DNA of 16,605 bases from Blastocladiella britannica (GCA_025349905.2 MU624940.1:1-16605); one strand, 5' to 3'. Positions 1 through 14,053 are shown, counted from the stretch's first letter. The notes: generated by a model not told the origin, from the sequence alone. Numbers and translations are program-made.

Positions 1-134
1 TTTTTCTTTTTTCGGTTTGTGGACTGCTGTTGTTGGTACTTGATCGTCGGTCGGGGAATGTAATGCTTTGGACGAAGCGGACTTGGGTGCCCTTTTTATA
101 TACACATGACAAGACGGAGAGCGCCTTGGCTCCA
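1..134. repeat. Left terminal inverted repeat (134 bp)
   Basis: Bases 1-134 are, read by eye, the exact reverse complement of 16472-16605 at the other end of the window. The match includes the poly-T/C start, the TATA-like stretch at 93-102 and the segment ending ggctcca. Both copies reach the very end of the sequence, so the true repeat may be longer. The perfect identity suggests either a recent duplication or gene conversion, or a contig that ends at both sides in the same collapsed repeat. The neighbours are ordinary host genes, so I do not read it as the end of a mobile element. Confidence 0.93.
93..102 (-). promoter_or_regulatory. Outward-facing TATA box, left repeat
   Basis: On the minus strand this reads tatataaaaa followed by ggg, a strong TATA box pointing out of the left end. 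About 90 bases of pyrimidine- and CAA-rich sequence ending in an A-rich run follow before the window stops, which looks like a transcription start and 5' UTR. The gene it would drive is not in the window. Function is inferred from motif and context only. Confidence 0.5.
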
Positions 135-241
135 CTCCATTTTCAGAATCCGTAAGCTCCCAACAACGGGTCATGTATAAATGGGTATATATTTCTGTGT
201 GGAGTGCCAAAATATAAAGAAGAAAAAAAAAACTTCCCGTG

Positions 242-3200
242 CTAGAAATCGCCGTACAGCCCGCTATATCCGTCGCGCACCAGCGCCTGAATACTCTCCC
301 ACTCCTTGACTTTGGTGGCCAGCCAGTGCAAATTGATAGGCTTGCTGATAAAGTCGTTGCACCCGCCCGCGATCGCGCGGCGGCGGTCTTCCTGGGACGA
401 TGATGCGGTGAGTGCGACCACGATCGACCGAAACCGCGGGACCACCGACATGGGCTGGCTCCTGCCCTCGCTCGACCGCGCCACCCGCTCAGCTTGTTCG
501 CTGCTGTCAGTGATGGACCGCTCGCCGTCGCTCCACGACCCGAACAGCTGATGGGTCGATTTCCCCAGGTCCCGCGGGTCGGTGAGCGACCGCACGTGCA
601 AGAACCGGTCCACGTCGCGGTTTCGGATCCGCATGGATCCCATGGGCGGCAACAAACGAGGCGCGCGCAACGCAGCGCTGTCAACGGTCGCCACCCGGAG
701 GTGACTGCGTTGGCTTTGCGAAATCCGGCGAAGCAGGCCGGCGCCCATCAGCGCCGAGCGCGAATAAAGTGGGAGTTGCGCCTCCGGCGGTGGCGGCGGC
801 GGCGGCGGAATGAAATGCGGCCCCGGCGCGTGAATGTTGAACCATGCGTCTTCTTGGGCCCGAATCAGTCGGGACGCCTCGATGCCGTCCATGACCGGGA
901 GCTGCAGGTCCATGAGCACCAGGTGGAACTCGTTCCCTGACCCCGGCGGCGCGCCGGTAAACATGCGCACCGCGCTCTCGCCATCTCGTGCCGCCGCGTA
1001 CTGAATCCCGCGCTTGCTCAAGAAGGCAGTGAGAATGTGCAAGTTGATGGGATTGTCCTCCACCAGAAGAACGCGAATCGTTGAGGTCGCTGAGGAGAAA
1101 AGCCAAGTCGCTGTGAGCCACATGCTGAATACGGTTATGAAAATAAAGAAATACCTTTCGGAATGGTCTGACAGCGTTGCCGCTTTGGAGTGCTTGGCGC
1201 CGGAACTCCCTCGGTTGTTGGTGAAGCCTCTTCCAGCGTTTCCAATGGCGCGGTCTTGGCGGCAGGAGCAGCGGTGAAGGCGGCAGGTGGGGGCGTGCTC
1301 GGCCGGTGTACTTGCGGAAAAAGGGTCGCTGTTGCTGTCAATGACCCTGGCGTGCATGCTCTTGCGGGACCCATTGAGACATCCTTGGTGGGAGAAAAAA
1401 ATGGCGTATGAGCGGAATCCATATAGTGCGAGTCAATCCGGGCGGCGGGCAGCGCCCTCCGGGGCACGGGCGGCGAGATGGGCGAGATGGGGGTGATGGG
1501 CGACGGGAACACCAAGTCCATCGGGTTGCCGGTGATCTGAGTGTCGGGCGTCAATGCATTGTAGTAGCCGGATGCTTTGGATTTCCAGACGGCGGGACCA
1601 TCCGCTGCCGCCGGCGCCGCGAGCGCATCCGACGACGCCTGTGGAGGTTGAGGCTTGGCTCCATTGGCAAGAGCGCCGAGGGGTGACACGGCGGGTTGAA
1701 CGTTGTTGAGGTCGTTGTGAAGGGCCAAGTAGGACGTCAGGATCTTGCCCGGACTCGGGGGCATCGGGACCAACGCCATGTGAAATACGATCCGACTGGG
1801 CCTAGCTGCTGCATTGGGCCGCGGCGTCGTTCGCCACTTGTGGATACTTGCCATGACCCTTGGAAAGAGCCCGTGATGCTCGCACACCAAAAGGAACCCG
1901 ACGCCCAGGCATGCTTGCAAGTAGGGAAATGCTGCAGTGACTTGGTCCAGCATTTTATCAAATTCCTCCTCCAGGTTGGGGTGCAGCACTACCTCCGTCG
2001 GAAGCAAGACAGTTGGCCCAGCTGGGCTCATGGGGGTGGACTCTGCATCGACCTCGATCGCGTCGGCAGAGATGGGTGCGTCCTCCCCGGCTTGAACAAA
2101 CAAGACGGGTCCCCACGACGTCACAAAGTCAAATTGGAGGGTCTTTTGCGGCAGCGACGGGCCGTCGTGCGCGAGGGGTGGATGGTGGGCTCCAGGACCG
2201 GCCGCCTGGGCCTGGAAGGCAAGCGGCTCTATGCCACCTTGCGCTTCGTAGCGATCGGAACCGTGTGTGCCGACAATGTCCAGACCAATGGGAGACCAAG
2301 AGATACACCGCGGAAGGGTCGAACCCAGCCACTGCCGGTAGGCTGCAAGCGGAAACAGGGGATGAGACACGGCCGACGACCGCTCGTTGGCATCAAACTC
2401 GCTCCCAAACGCCGACATGGGGGCGGGGGACGCCATGGTGATCTGGTGCTCGAAGTCCGGCGTGCCACGAAGGTTTGCGGACGGTGGATGTGGCTGACCC
2501 AAGCTCGGAGTGGGTGGGGGCGCAATCGCGTCGCTGTCCGGAGCCATGAGGGCCAAGAGAGCGGGCGGCAGGGCAAGCACCGCGAGCGGCAAGTGAAGAT
2601 GAACGACAATGCTTGCGTCCATGCGGATCACGTCCTCGAAAGTGGCGCCCAGTGCCAGCCAGTGCCGCTCGAGCAACCCAATCCACGCGGCGGCGTCGTT
2701 CGATCCCGGGGAGCTCGTCCGCGAGTTGGAAACGGACGATCCGGGCGAGTCATTGGTGTGCGCGGTTGCCGACGCGTAGATCGTGAGCGATGCGGTTTCC
2801 GAGTCGCTGTGCAGTGTCGCGGTAATGTAGCCGTCGTTCGGGCACAGCGACACGGCGCAGCCAATGGCCGCCAACAGGAATCGGCACAGCGCGCTCGGGT
2901 TGCACCGGACCCACACCGCCGGGTCTCGTGCCAGGTGGGTGACTGAGATGTTTCGGTCCGATCCTGCGATGAATGCCTACCAGTGGAATGTATTGAAATA
3001 TTTGAGTCCTCAGCAGCATTGCATTGTAATGCATGCATGAAGTGCGCAAGGTGCTCACAAGAAGAAAAAGAGAACCAAACCAAATCCATGATCATCCATA
3101 TCACGCGCGCCGCGTCCAGGTCAGTTTCGGCATCCACGGCGGAGGAGGCGCCGGCTGGATCCGTTTCGGCACCATCGATCGCGTTCATGCACCATTGCAT

Positions 3201-3362
3201 TCCGGTCAGGAGTGTCTTGCGCAATGGCAAGGTCGCGTTGAGAACATGCGCGCCATCGCCAGCAATCAGTTGGCCCAGTGCTTTCGCGGCTGGCGAGAGA
3301 AGGGCGGTGGCGCCGACGAGCACCTGGTCCCGCGGAACGCGTCCGTTGTGCATTGGTTGCAT
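242..3362 (-). CDS. SSK1: SSK1-type response regulator (HOG/SAPK phosphorelay)
   Basis: This is the terminal response regulator of the fungal osmo- and oxidative-stress phosphorelay. In known family members it receives phosphate from an HPt protein and controls the MAPKKK above Hog1/Sty1. Proposed exons are 3362-3059, 2942-1155 and 1089-242, giving about 979 aa. The receiver domain starts near residue 702. It shows the acidic pair in LLVEDN, the phospho-acceptor Asp about 758 in LVLMDLQLP, Thr about 925 in VALTAS and Lys about 947 in ISKP, all as in active receivers. The C-terminal pattern (GGCNDFISKPINLHWL, then VKEW and QAL) is the SSK1 signature. About 135 residues with an eight-proline run are inserted between helix 3 and strand 4. 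The middle is long and Pro/Ser/Ala-rich. The N-terminus resembles a degenerate histidine kinase core. Intron 2 (1090-1154) is secure. Intron 1 (2943-3058, GTGAGC to CTCAG) was chosen because both sites are canonical and the phase fits. The start is the first ATG after an in-frame stop. Confidence 0.9.
785..808. repeat. CGG/CCG trinucleotide run encoding polyproline
   Basis: A run of CGG-type triplets on the plus strand reads as CCG/CCA proline codons in SSK1 on the minus strand. It encodes eight consecutive prolines inside the insertion of the receiver domain. Such runs vary in length by slippage. Confidence 0.7.
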
Positions 3363-3558
3363 TCGGGCGCCTTGCCGGCAAAGAGTTCAGGGACGGTTTG
3401 AAATGTTCCTTTTGATCAAGAAAGCTGAGGTGGGAAGAGAGATCACGACCGACTGGATGTGAACGCGGTCGCTCAATACGCCAAACTATGGTCGATCCTT
3501 GTGACGCGCAAGAACACATAACACACTACACAAACACATTAAGAAGGGTGGATCCATT

Positions 3559-8145
<4,587 letters not shown>

Positions 8146-8279
8146 TTTGATATTCTTTTCTTTCAGTTTTGTTCTTTTCTTTGCGCTTAACCAAGGAGAG
8201 AAGCGACACGTCAGGTGCTGTTAAAGCAAAGTAAACAAAAAAAAACTTCTCCGTCCGTCCGCGTATAACAATCATAACG
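8146..8279. promoter_or_regulatory. Shared bidirectional promoter, USP7-like and eIF3h
   Basis: Only 134 bp separate the two divergent start codons, so the promoters and 5' UTRs of both genes must lie here or overlap. The stretch is rich in T/C and A runs. I see no clear TATA box at a useful distance from either ATG. A CACGTCA motif at 8207-8213, like a bZIP/CRE half site, is present, but its use is unproven. Confidence 0.55.
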
Positions 8280-9422
8280 ATGTCCAACAAGAACGCAAAC
8301 CTGTTCAGCGCCCTCGAGGTCGAGGACGAGCACCTGGAGGCGACCACCGTGCCCGTGTCCGAGGTGCACGTGGACGCGCTGGTGGCGCTCAAGATCGCCA
8401 AGCACGCCAACGACAACGCGTCGTCGTCGTCGGTCACGGGCGCGCTGCTGGGCATGGACGCTGACGGCGTGCTGCAGGTGACGGCGTCGTACCCGTACCT
8501 GGCCAAGCAGCGCCGCAACCGCGACGCCGACACTAACAACATGCTGGACGAGGAAGACCAGGCCGAGCTGGACGAGAACTACCAGCTGGACATGCTCAAG
8601 TGCCTGCGCGCGGTCAACGCCGACGCCAACACCGTCGGGTGGTACCACGCGTCGTCGCTCAACAATTTCCTGTACCACTCGTGGGTCTCCACGCAGACCG
8701 ACTTCCAGACGTCGATTGTCAACTCGGTGGTGCTCGAGTATGGTATGCTATACTAGAGTTGTTGTTGTTGTTAAGCGTGCTATGCAGTGTTGACTCAAAT
8801 CAAAACATAAACAGACCCCGCCGGCTCGCAGACCGGTGCCTTTGGCCTCCGCGCGTTCCGGCTCACGGACGAGTTCCTGACCCTGTTCAAGGGCAAGCCG
8901 CGGTCCGCCATCACCTCCGCGGCCGTCACCGCGTCGGGTCTGATCGAGGAGGGCGTGCTGGTGGAGTTGCCGGTCTCGATCCGCAACTCGCAGCTTGCAT
9001 CGGCGTTCCTGTACTCGCACCGGCTCACCGCGCACACGGTGGCCGCGCCCATGCCGGGAGTTGCACGCTCGACCCACACCGCCAAGCACGCGGCGGCGCT
9101 GCTCGACACTCTGGACGCGTACGGCACCGAGCAGTCGCGGTACTCGGGATGGCACCGCGTGCACCTGCGCGAGAAGGGCCGCGCCGAGCAGCAGATCACG
9201 CGCAAGCGCAACGAGGCCGACGCCGACGACGAGCAGGTCGAGCAACTGCGCAAGCAGCTCATGGCCAAGCTCCCCACCGAGCCGCCCAAGCTCGACTCGA
9301 TCTTGCTGGCCGCGCAGCTCGGTCAGTCGGAGCTGGGTCTCTCTGGGTTCCTGGCACCGGCAGTGCTCGAGGCCGAGATTGCCAAGGCCGCGGGCGAGCC
9401 GGCAGCCGAGCTCGATCAGTGA
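8280..9422 (+). CDS. EIF3H: Eukaryotic translation initiation factor 3 subunit H
   Basis: A subunit of the eIF3 complex that binds the 40S ribosome during translation initiation in the cytosol. Exons are 8280-8742 and 8815-9422, with a 72-nt intron (GTATGC to ACAG, phase 1), giving 356 aa. This is close to the family's usual length of about 350. An MPN domain begins near residue 28 (VHVDALVALKIAKH) and includes GALLGM and VGWYHAS near residue 119. As expected for eIF3h, it lacks the JAMM metal-binding residues and should have no protease activity. The C-terminal half has the family pattern VELPVSIRNSQL, then a charged helical stretch (TRKRNEADADDEQVEQLRKQ) and PKLDSILLAAQL. The start fits the family and lies after an A-rich leader. 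Subunit h is absent from budding yeast but common in other fungi. Confidence 0.95.
8758..8772 (+). repeat. GTT microsatellite in eIF3h intron
   Basis: Five tandem GTT units lie inside the single eIF3h intron. It is a short simple repeat with no other visible role. Confidence 0.8.
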
Positions 9423-9610
9423 TTAGTTGTTTGTTGTACTGGAATACATTTTTTCATCTTATCCGAATCGACGTGGCCGTGCGTCATGGGTTCCAGCGAG
9501 TGCAAATACCTGGCGGGTTGCAGGCAATTACTCAAGTCTCTGACACACCGTTGTCTCCATTCACCTCTTCCCTCCTGCAATCCCTGCAACTCAATACATT
9601 ATATACAAAA

Positions 9611-10677
9611 ATGAGCCTCGAAAACTCTAGCGCCCTCACGCAAACTGGCCCCGCAGCTATCCCCGCGCTCGCCGTCCCAGCGTCCGGCCTGATTGATATG
9701 GGTTCCATCAAGTCGGTGGCCGTGTACTGCGGCTCGTCGCCAGGAAATGACCCAATCTACATGCAAGTTGCTGCAGGTACTGCCTTTTATATTGATGTCA
9801 TTCATGAGGCAAGTGACATTGACTCATCAAAATGGTACAGACCTTGGCCGCGCATTTGCCCTCAACGGCGTGCGCGTCGTGTATGGCGGTGGTTCTGGCG
9901 GTCTCATGGGCACCGTTGCCCGGTCGTGCGTTGAGGTACATTTCAAGAATTACGCGTCGAACAATTCTTTCCGAAATACTCACCTCTTGGAATACAGAAC
10001 GGAGGCAAGGTCCTCGGCATTCTTCCTACCGCGTTTGTTGCCAAAACGAAATTCGTGGGAGAGACCATCCTGGTCGAGGACATGCACACCCGCAAGTTGC
10101 TCTTTAACCAGCACGTACGTTCTTTTTCCTTTGTGTTCCATGTGTCCCATTTAACTCAAAAAAGAGAAAACAGTGCGATGCATTCATTTCTCTTCCAGGC
10201 GGCTACGGCACCGCCGAAGAGCTGTTTGAAGCAGTGACGTGGGCGCAGCTCGAGATCCACGCCAAGCCAGTCCTGGTCCTGAACCTGAACGGGTTCTACA
10301 CGCCGCTTCTGGACTGGATCAAGGGCGCCGTGGACGCCGGGTTCATTTCGCGGCCCAACCTGTCGCTGGCACGGTCCGTGGCCGATGTGACCGAGACTCT
10401 GGGTGTACTGGCGGCCGTAGGACAGCACCGCGCGACGTTGTTGGACGCTGGCCGCGCCGTGGACGTCAAGTTCTTTCACTGGGACGGCGTGGCGGGGGCG
10501 TTGCAGCGCGGAGACGATCTGCTGCACTTGGTTGCGGGATCCGACGGGGTTGTGCGCGCGGCGGGAGGGCCGGCGGTGGTGGTGCCGGCGACCGAGCAGG
10601 AGCGCAAGGTCGGGATTGTCGGTCACGTCGATGTGCCTGCTACCATTTCTGCAACTCCTGCTGAGGCGGCCCAGTAA
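9611..10677 (+). CDS. LOG-family cytokinin riboside monophosphate phosphoribohydrolase
   Basis: The LOG family (often misnamed 'lysine decarboxylase-like') splits ribose 5-phosphate from cytokinin nucleotides or from AMP-like nucleotides. Exons are 9611-9776, 9841-9935, 9998-10114 and 10174-10677, with introns of 64, 62 and 59 nt, giving 293 aa. Plant LOG proteins have about 215 residues. The Rossmann-like fold shows CGSS (40-43), the GGGSGGLMG loop (71-79), the Arg-Lys pair at 119-120 in MHTRK and the hallmark PGGYGTAEE (134-142). It continues into [11 protein letters not shown] and GFIS as in plant and yeast members. About 70 extra residues follow the core and resemble nothing I know. The N-terminus has about 33 residues before the fold. 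It lies 188 bp downstream of eIF3h on the same strand, with no sign of co-transcription. Whether the natural substrate is a cytokinin cannot be told from sequence. Confidence 0.93.
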
Positions 10678-10719
10678 CAAGTGAATGATGTCCTTCTCTT
10701 GCAACAATGTAATGTAATT
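10678..10719. other. 42-bp convergent gap between LOG and JMJD7-like genes
   Basis: The stop codons of the two convergent genes are 42 bp apart. Both mRNA 3' ends must form here or inside the opposite gene, so the transcripts probably overlap. No clean AATAAA is visible in the gap itself. Confidence 0.8.
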
Positions 10720-12076
10720 CTATTCGTCACTGTCGCTCTCGGATCCAAGTAAGGAATCGGCTGCATCGGGCGGGGCAGCGCCTGTTCGCACGAGATACCC
10801 CAGCGACCGCTGGAGCTGAACGGCAGCATACGCCGCCCCGTACTCCATATCGTACCACCAGTTGACCGCGACGCACAGAGGGTGAATTCCATCCAGCGTG
10901 CTTGCCTGGTACACGGCGTGATACCACTGCGATGGCAGGTAGAGCTATACAATCAAAAAATCAGAGTCCGTGGCAATTGATTGAATGGATGTATGCGCAC
11001 CACGTCGCCCGGCCAGACTTGCACGTCGAGAAATGGCGCATCTGCCGCTGGCTTGCGGATCCATGGCACTCGCGATTCTGGATCAGCAACGGCCACTCGG
11101 AATGTTGGTCCGACCACCAACCCGGAACGCGCTGCTTCCGACACCTCCGGCTCATACTGTGCCGGAATCAGCATCTCCTCTAGAGGTGCATGGCGTTAAG
11201 GGAGAACCAATAGAAGAAAAAAAGGTAAAGAGATACCATGCATCCGCCATGCCTCGCTGGGCGCCCACAACCGGAACCGCTTCACGCCCGAGACCACCGC
11301 GTAGAGGTTTTCGTAATTATCCTTGTGGGTGGCAGTAGCCGCCGACGCAGACCCAAACCAAATATTGACCGCATCCGGGGCATTGCCCAGCGCCTCGGTC
11401 GCAAACGCAATGTCGCTCGGAACGTCGGCGGCAAGTGGCGCCCAGTCGTCCGCCAGGCACCCGTTCTGGGTCTGCATGTACGCGACGGGAGCGTCCGACA
11501 GGGAGGTCACAGTCATGGACTGCGGATCAAGCCTTGGGACACAGGGACCATCGGGGTACAGCGGCGCATCGGGGCACTGCGTCGGGTCCGCGGACGCCAG
11601 GAGGTGCGCATATGCCGCTGGGTACGGCAGCGTGGGCGTGTGCGGCATGGTAAAGTACGGCGTGCCGTCCAACGGCGCATCGGCAAATCTATATATTTGC
11701 TTTTTTTCAGCATAAAGAATAGCATAACAAGAGATGGGAAGTACCCAGTCGGCGTGAAAGCCACCGTCACCTCGCGGTCGCCCATGGTTTGGGCAATGTA
11801 GTCGGGTGTCCACTTGCGCATGGCCGGCCAGTCGGCAGCGAGTCCGCGGAATACCACGGGCGTGTTGGCGTGCACCATGCGCAAGAACTCGAGCGGGGTC
11901 GGCTCATGGTGGATCTCGCGCACTGCAAGGCCGACGGTCAAGTCTATTTTTCATAGTGTTGTTAAAATAAGAAAGCGGCAATCTGATAATGGAAAATGCG
12001 AAGAACCTTGGACAGCCGCCGAGTGCGACGCGAGGAGTTCTCGGAGAACGTTGCGCGGAATGGCCGTTGGCTCCAT
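10720..12076 (-). CDS. JMJD7-like JmjC-domain 2-oxoglutarate/Fe(II) hydroxylase
   Basis: This matches JMJD7, which in human cells hydroxylates a lysine of the DRG1/DRG2 translation-linked GTPases. Exons are 12076-12007, 11943-11745, 11688-11237, 11179-11001 and 10944-10720, about 374 aa compared with 316 in human. Family blocks in order are VGLAVREI and PTPLEF, then WPAMRKW, VTVAFTPTG, the SEALGKMPDAVNFW equivalent (TEALGNAPDAVNIW), HKDNYENLY, LYLPSQWYH and NWWYDMEY. The iron ligands are all present: His about 211 and Asp about 213 (HKD), and the distal His about 309. A Pro-rich insertion near residues 105-155 makes it longer than human. The C-terminus ends in an acidic Ser/Asp/Glu tail. All four introns use a TAG acceptor. 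The donor of intron 1 (GTTCTT) is weak but the phase and alignment fit. Head-to-head with SHQ1. Confidence 0.92.
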
Positions 12077-12153
12077 TTTTTTTTCTTGACAAAAAGAGAA
12101 CGAACGCGACACATCACGCCCCTCCTTCGCGTAAAGAAGGAAAAAAATCAAAA
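12077..12153. promoter_or_regulatory. 77-bp bidirectional promoter, JMJD7-like and SHQ1
   Basis: The two divergent ATGs are separated by only 77 bp, rich in A and T runs, with no TATA box. Both 5' UTRs and the core promoter must fit here unless transcription starts inside the opposite gene. This strongly suggests shared control. The start choice on each side follows family alignment (MLTPQF for SHQ1). Confidence 0.65.
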
Positions 12154-14030
12154 ATGCTCACCCCACAGTTCGAGTGCACGCAAGACACTGACACCCTGAC
12201 GCTCCGCATCCGCGCGCCGCACGTGCGCTCGTCGCACCTCGAGACGCTGGTGCTCGGCCGCGACTTCCGCTTCCACTGCAAGCCGTACTTTCTGGCCCTC
12301 ACTTTCGACCACGAGCTGGTCCCCGATGTCGACGATACTCCGGTCGAGGGTGATGTTGCTGCTGCATCTACTGCAACTGCGACTGCCACTGATGCGACGC
12401 GCAAGCCCTCGGCCTCTTACGATATTGTATCCGGCTATTTCACATTCACCCTGCCCAAGCTCGTGCCTGGCACCGTCTTTGGCAACCTGGACATGCTGAC
12501 GGCTCTATTGACTGGTGCTAATGGCTCGAGCGTTCAATCTTCATCCGGCCAAGCTGCTGCCAAGGCAACTAAAGGTCCGCTCATCGAGTCCTTGGGCATG
12601 GAGGACGCTGCGGCAGCACAGAATGACCACGAGGAGGAATATGAAGACGACGTTGACGCGTGGGATTGGACCTGGGAGCAGCAGATTCCGTCGTCAACTG
12701 ATGCCACAATTCGACTTGGCGCCGCCAAGTACGGATTCGCGGATCATTTCTCTGGGTTCTGGGAAACCCACGCCGACGAAAAGAGCGAGTTGCTGGACCT
12801 TGGGCTGGAGCCGGACTCGATGAGCGCGGCTCAGCGCGATGCCGCCAAGCGCGAGTACGAGGATGAGGAGTTTGACGAGGACCGTTACATGTACGCGTCT
12901 CTCTTTTCTGAAAATAAGCAACATGTCTGACTTGCAATGATATCAGGGAATCCTTTGTGTTTGACGCCGATACGGCTAAGGCACACCTTAAATCCCGTCC
13001 ATGGTGGACGAGCCTGACAGCAGGTACACCTCTGGAGCTCACGACCGACGAGCAGTCGCGTCTGGTACGCATTGCGCAGACCATGGCCAAGGCACCGATC
13101 GCAGTCGACGCCGCGACCGACTCCCCCGTCCTCTTGCTTGCCACGCTCGACATCATTGCGTCGTACGCGCTGGCGTGGCGGTGCGAGGACGAGGACCCAG
13201 GACCCGAGTTTGGATGGGCGGTGGCGCGTGTATCGGCAGTCCTCGGCGCCATGACCGTTCCCACGTCTCCTGCGGCCGTCGCCGAGTCCATCGTGCGCCG
13301 TTCCCTGTTGTTCCCGTACCTGCGGTCGGTCCCACTTGCGCGCGCCGCGGTCCTGGACGCGGCCGCCATTGTGACCGCTGGCCGGCGGCCGGTCCTTCGC
13401 GCTCTCCTCGCGGTGCACGCAGCATTTGCGGCCGACGACGTGCGATGGACGCTGAACCGCGCGTGGATCGAGCCGTTGACGCAGTGGGTCGCTACCGGGT
13501 GGAAGTCGGACGACCGCTGGCGCCGCGCCGCCGCCAAAATGACCCATGAGTGGCCCTCCGTCGTGAAGGACCAAGTGACGCGCGTGCGCGAGGACTGGCA
13601 GCTGGGCGAATGGGAGGCGCTTGCGCGCGAGGTCGAGACCGGCGAGTTGGTCGAAAGCAGCGAGGATGAGGTTGAGAACGGTGGTGCTGACGTTGCATCG
13701 CCAGCTCCTCCTGTTGTTGCTGCGGCCGTCGCTCCCCAAAAGCCAAGCGAGACCGTTGCTCCTCGTGGCCCACTCATTTCGGTTGTCGGCGACGACGCGG
13801 ACCTTTCTACCGCATCACCTGTTGTCCCTGCTGTTGCGACTCGTCCTGGAACGGACCAGTCGTTGCTGGCACTGGATGCCATGCTTGGACAGAGCGGCCA
13901 AGACGACGATCAAGATGGCCAGAGCGACGAAGAGATTGGGATGAAACTTGCAGGACTGAGCCTGGGCGACAAGGACCCGGAAGCAGCATCTAGCAGCGGA
14001 GTCCGACGTGTCCTCATCAGCGAGTTGTAA
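12154..14030 (+). CDS. SHQ1: H/ACA ribonucleoprotein assembly chaperone SHQ1
   Basis: SHQ1 is the chaperone that holds the pseudouridine synthase Cbf5/dyskerin before it is built into H/ACA snoRNPs (and telomerase RNP in animals). Exons are 12154-12890 and 12947-14030, with a 56-nt intron (GTACGC to ATCAG, phase 2), giving 606 aa. The N-terminal CS/p23-like domain opens with MLTPQFECTQD, close to human MLTPAF, and includes KPYFLALTF and LPKLVPG with NLDMLTALL. Then come the DWTWEQQI acidic segment, KYGFAD and FDEDRY. The C-terminal SHQ1 helical domain begins near RPWW (263-266) and runs through REDWQLGEWE near 475. The tail is acidic, then Ala/Pro-rich, like other members. An in-frame ATG further upstream at 11989 is ignored because it lies inside the divergent JMJD7-like gene. 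It converges on DHX35 with 18 bp between stops. Confidence 0.94.
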
Positions 14031-14048
14031 ACACATAAAAATACTATT
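14031..14048. other. 18-bp convergent gap between SHQ1 and DHX35-like genes
   Basis: Only 18 bases lie between the SHQ1 stop and the DHX35 stop on the other strand. The 3' UTRs must extend into the opposite coding region, so the two mRNAs should be complementary at their 3' ends. Confidence 0.9.
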
Positions 14049-14053
14049 TTATT
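14048..14053 (-). terminator. AATAAA poly(A) signal overlapping the DHX35 stop
   Basis: On the minus strand the last codons read GGT AAA TAA followed by A, so AATAAA spans the stop codon. It is the only canonical poly(A) hexamer I noticed at this junction. Cleavage 10-30 nt downstream would fall in the last SHQ1 codons. Confidence 0.5.

Noticed and set aside
1696..2946. Long plus-strand reading frame (416 codons) opposite SSK1
   Set aside because: It is antisense to the SSK1 coding exon, has no recognisable domain, is Arg/Gly/His-biased as expected from GC-rich antisense, and runs through an SSK1 intron boundary.
2953..3058. SSK1 intron 1 using the GCAG acceptor with the GTGAGC donor
   Set aside because: Joining them creates an in-frame TGA at the junction. 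The CTCAG acceptor just downstream gives an open frame with canonical sites.
8280..8742. Active JAMM deubiquitinase in the MPN domain
   Set aside because: The expected metal-binding His-x-His...Asp pattern is missing and the sequence follows the inactive eIF3h pattern.
9590..9610. TATA-like stretch (attatataca) just before the LOG start codon
   Set aside because: It lies only a few bases from the ATG, too close to act as a TATA box for that start; more likely A/T-rich leader.
11989..12153. Upstream in-frame start for SHQ1 at 11989
   Set aside because: It would extend through the first intron and exon of the divergent JMJD7-like gene, and the family's N-terminus (MLTPxF) aligns at 12154.
12581..13882. 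433-codon minus-strand frame opposite SHQ1
   Set aside because: Low-complexity Ser/Thr/Arg-rich antisense translation crossing the SHQ1 intron; SHQ1 on the plus strand is clearly the real gene.
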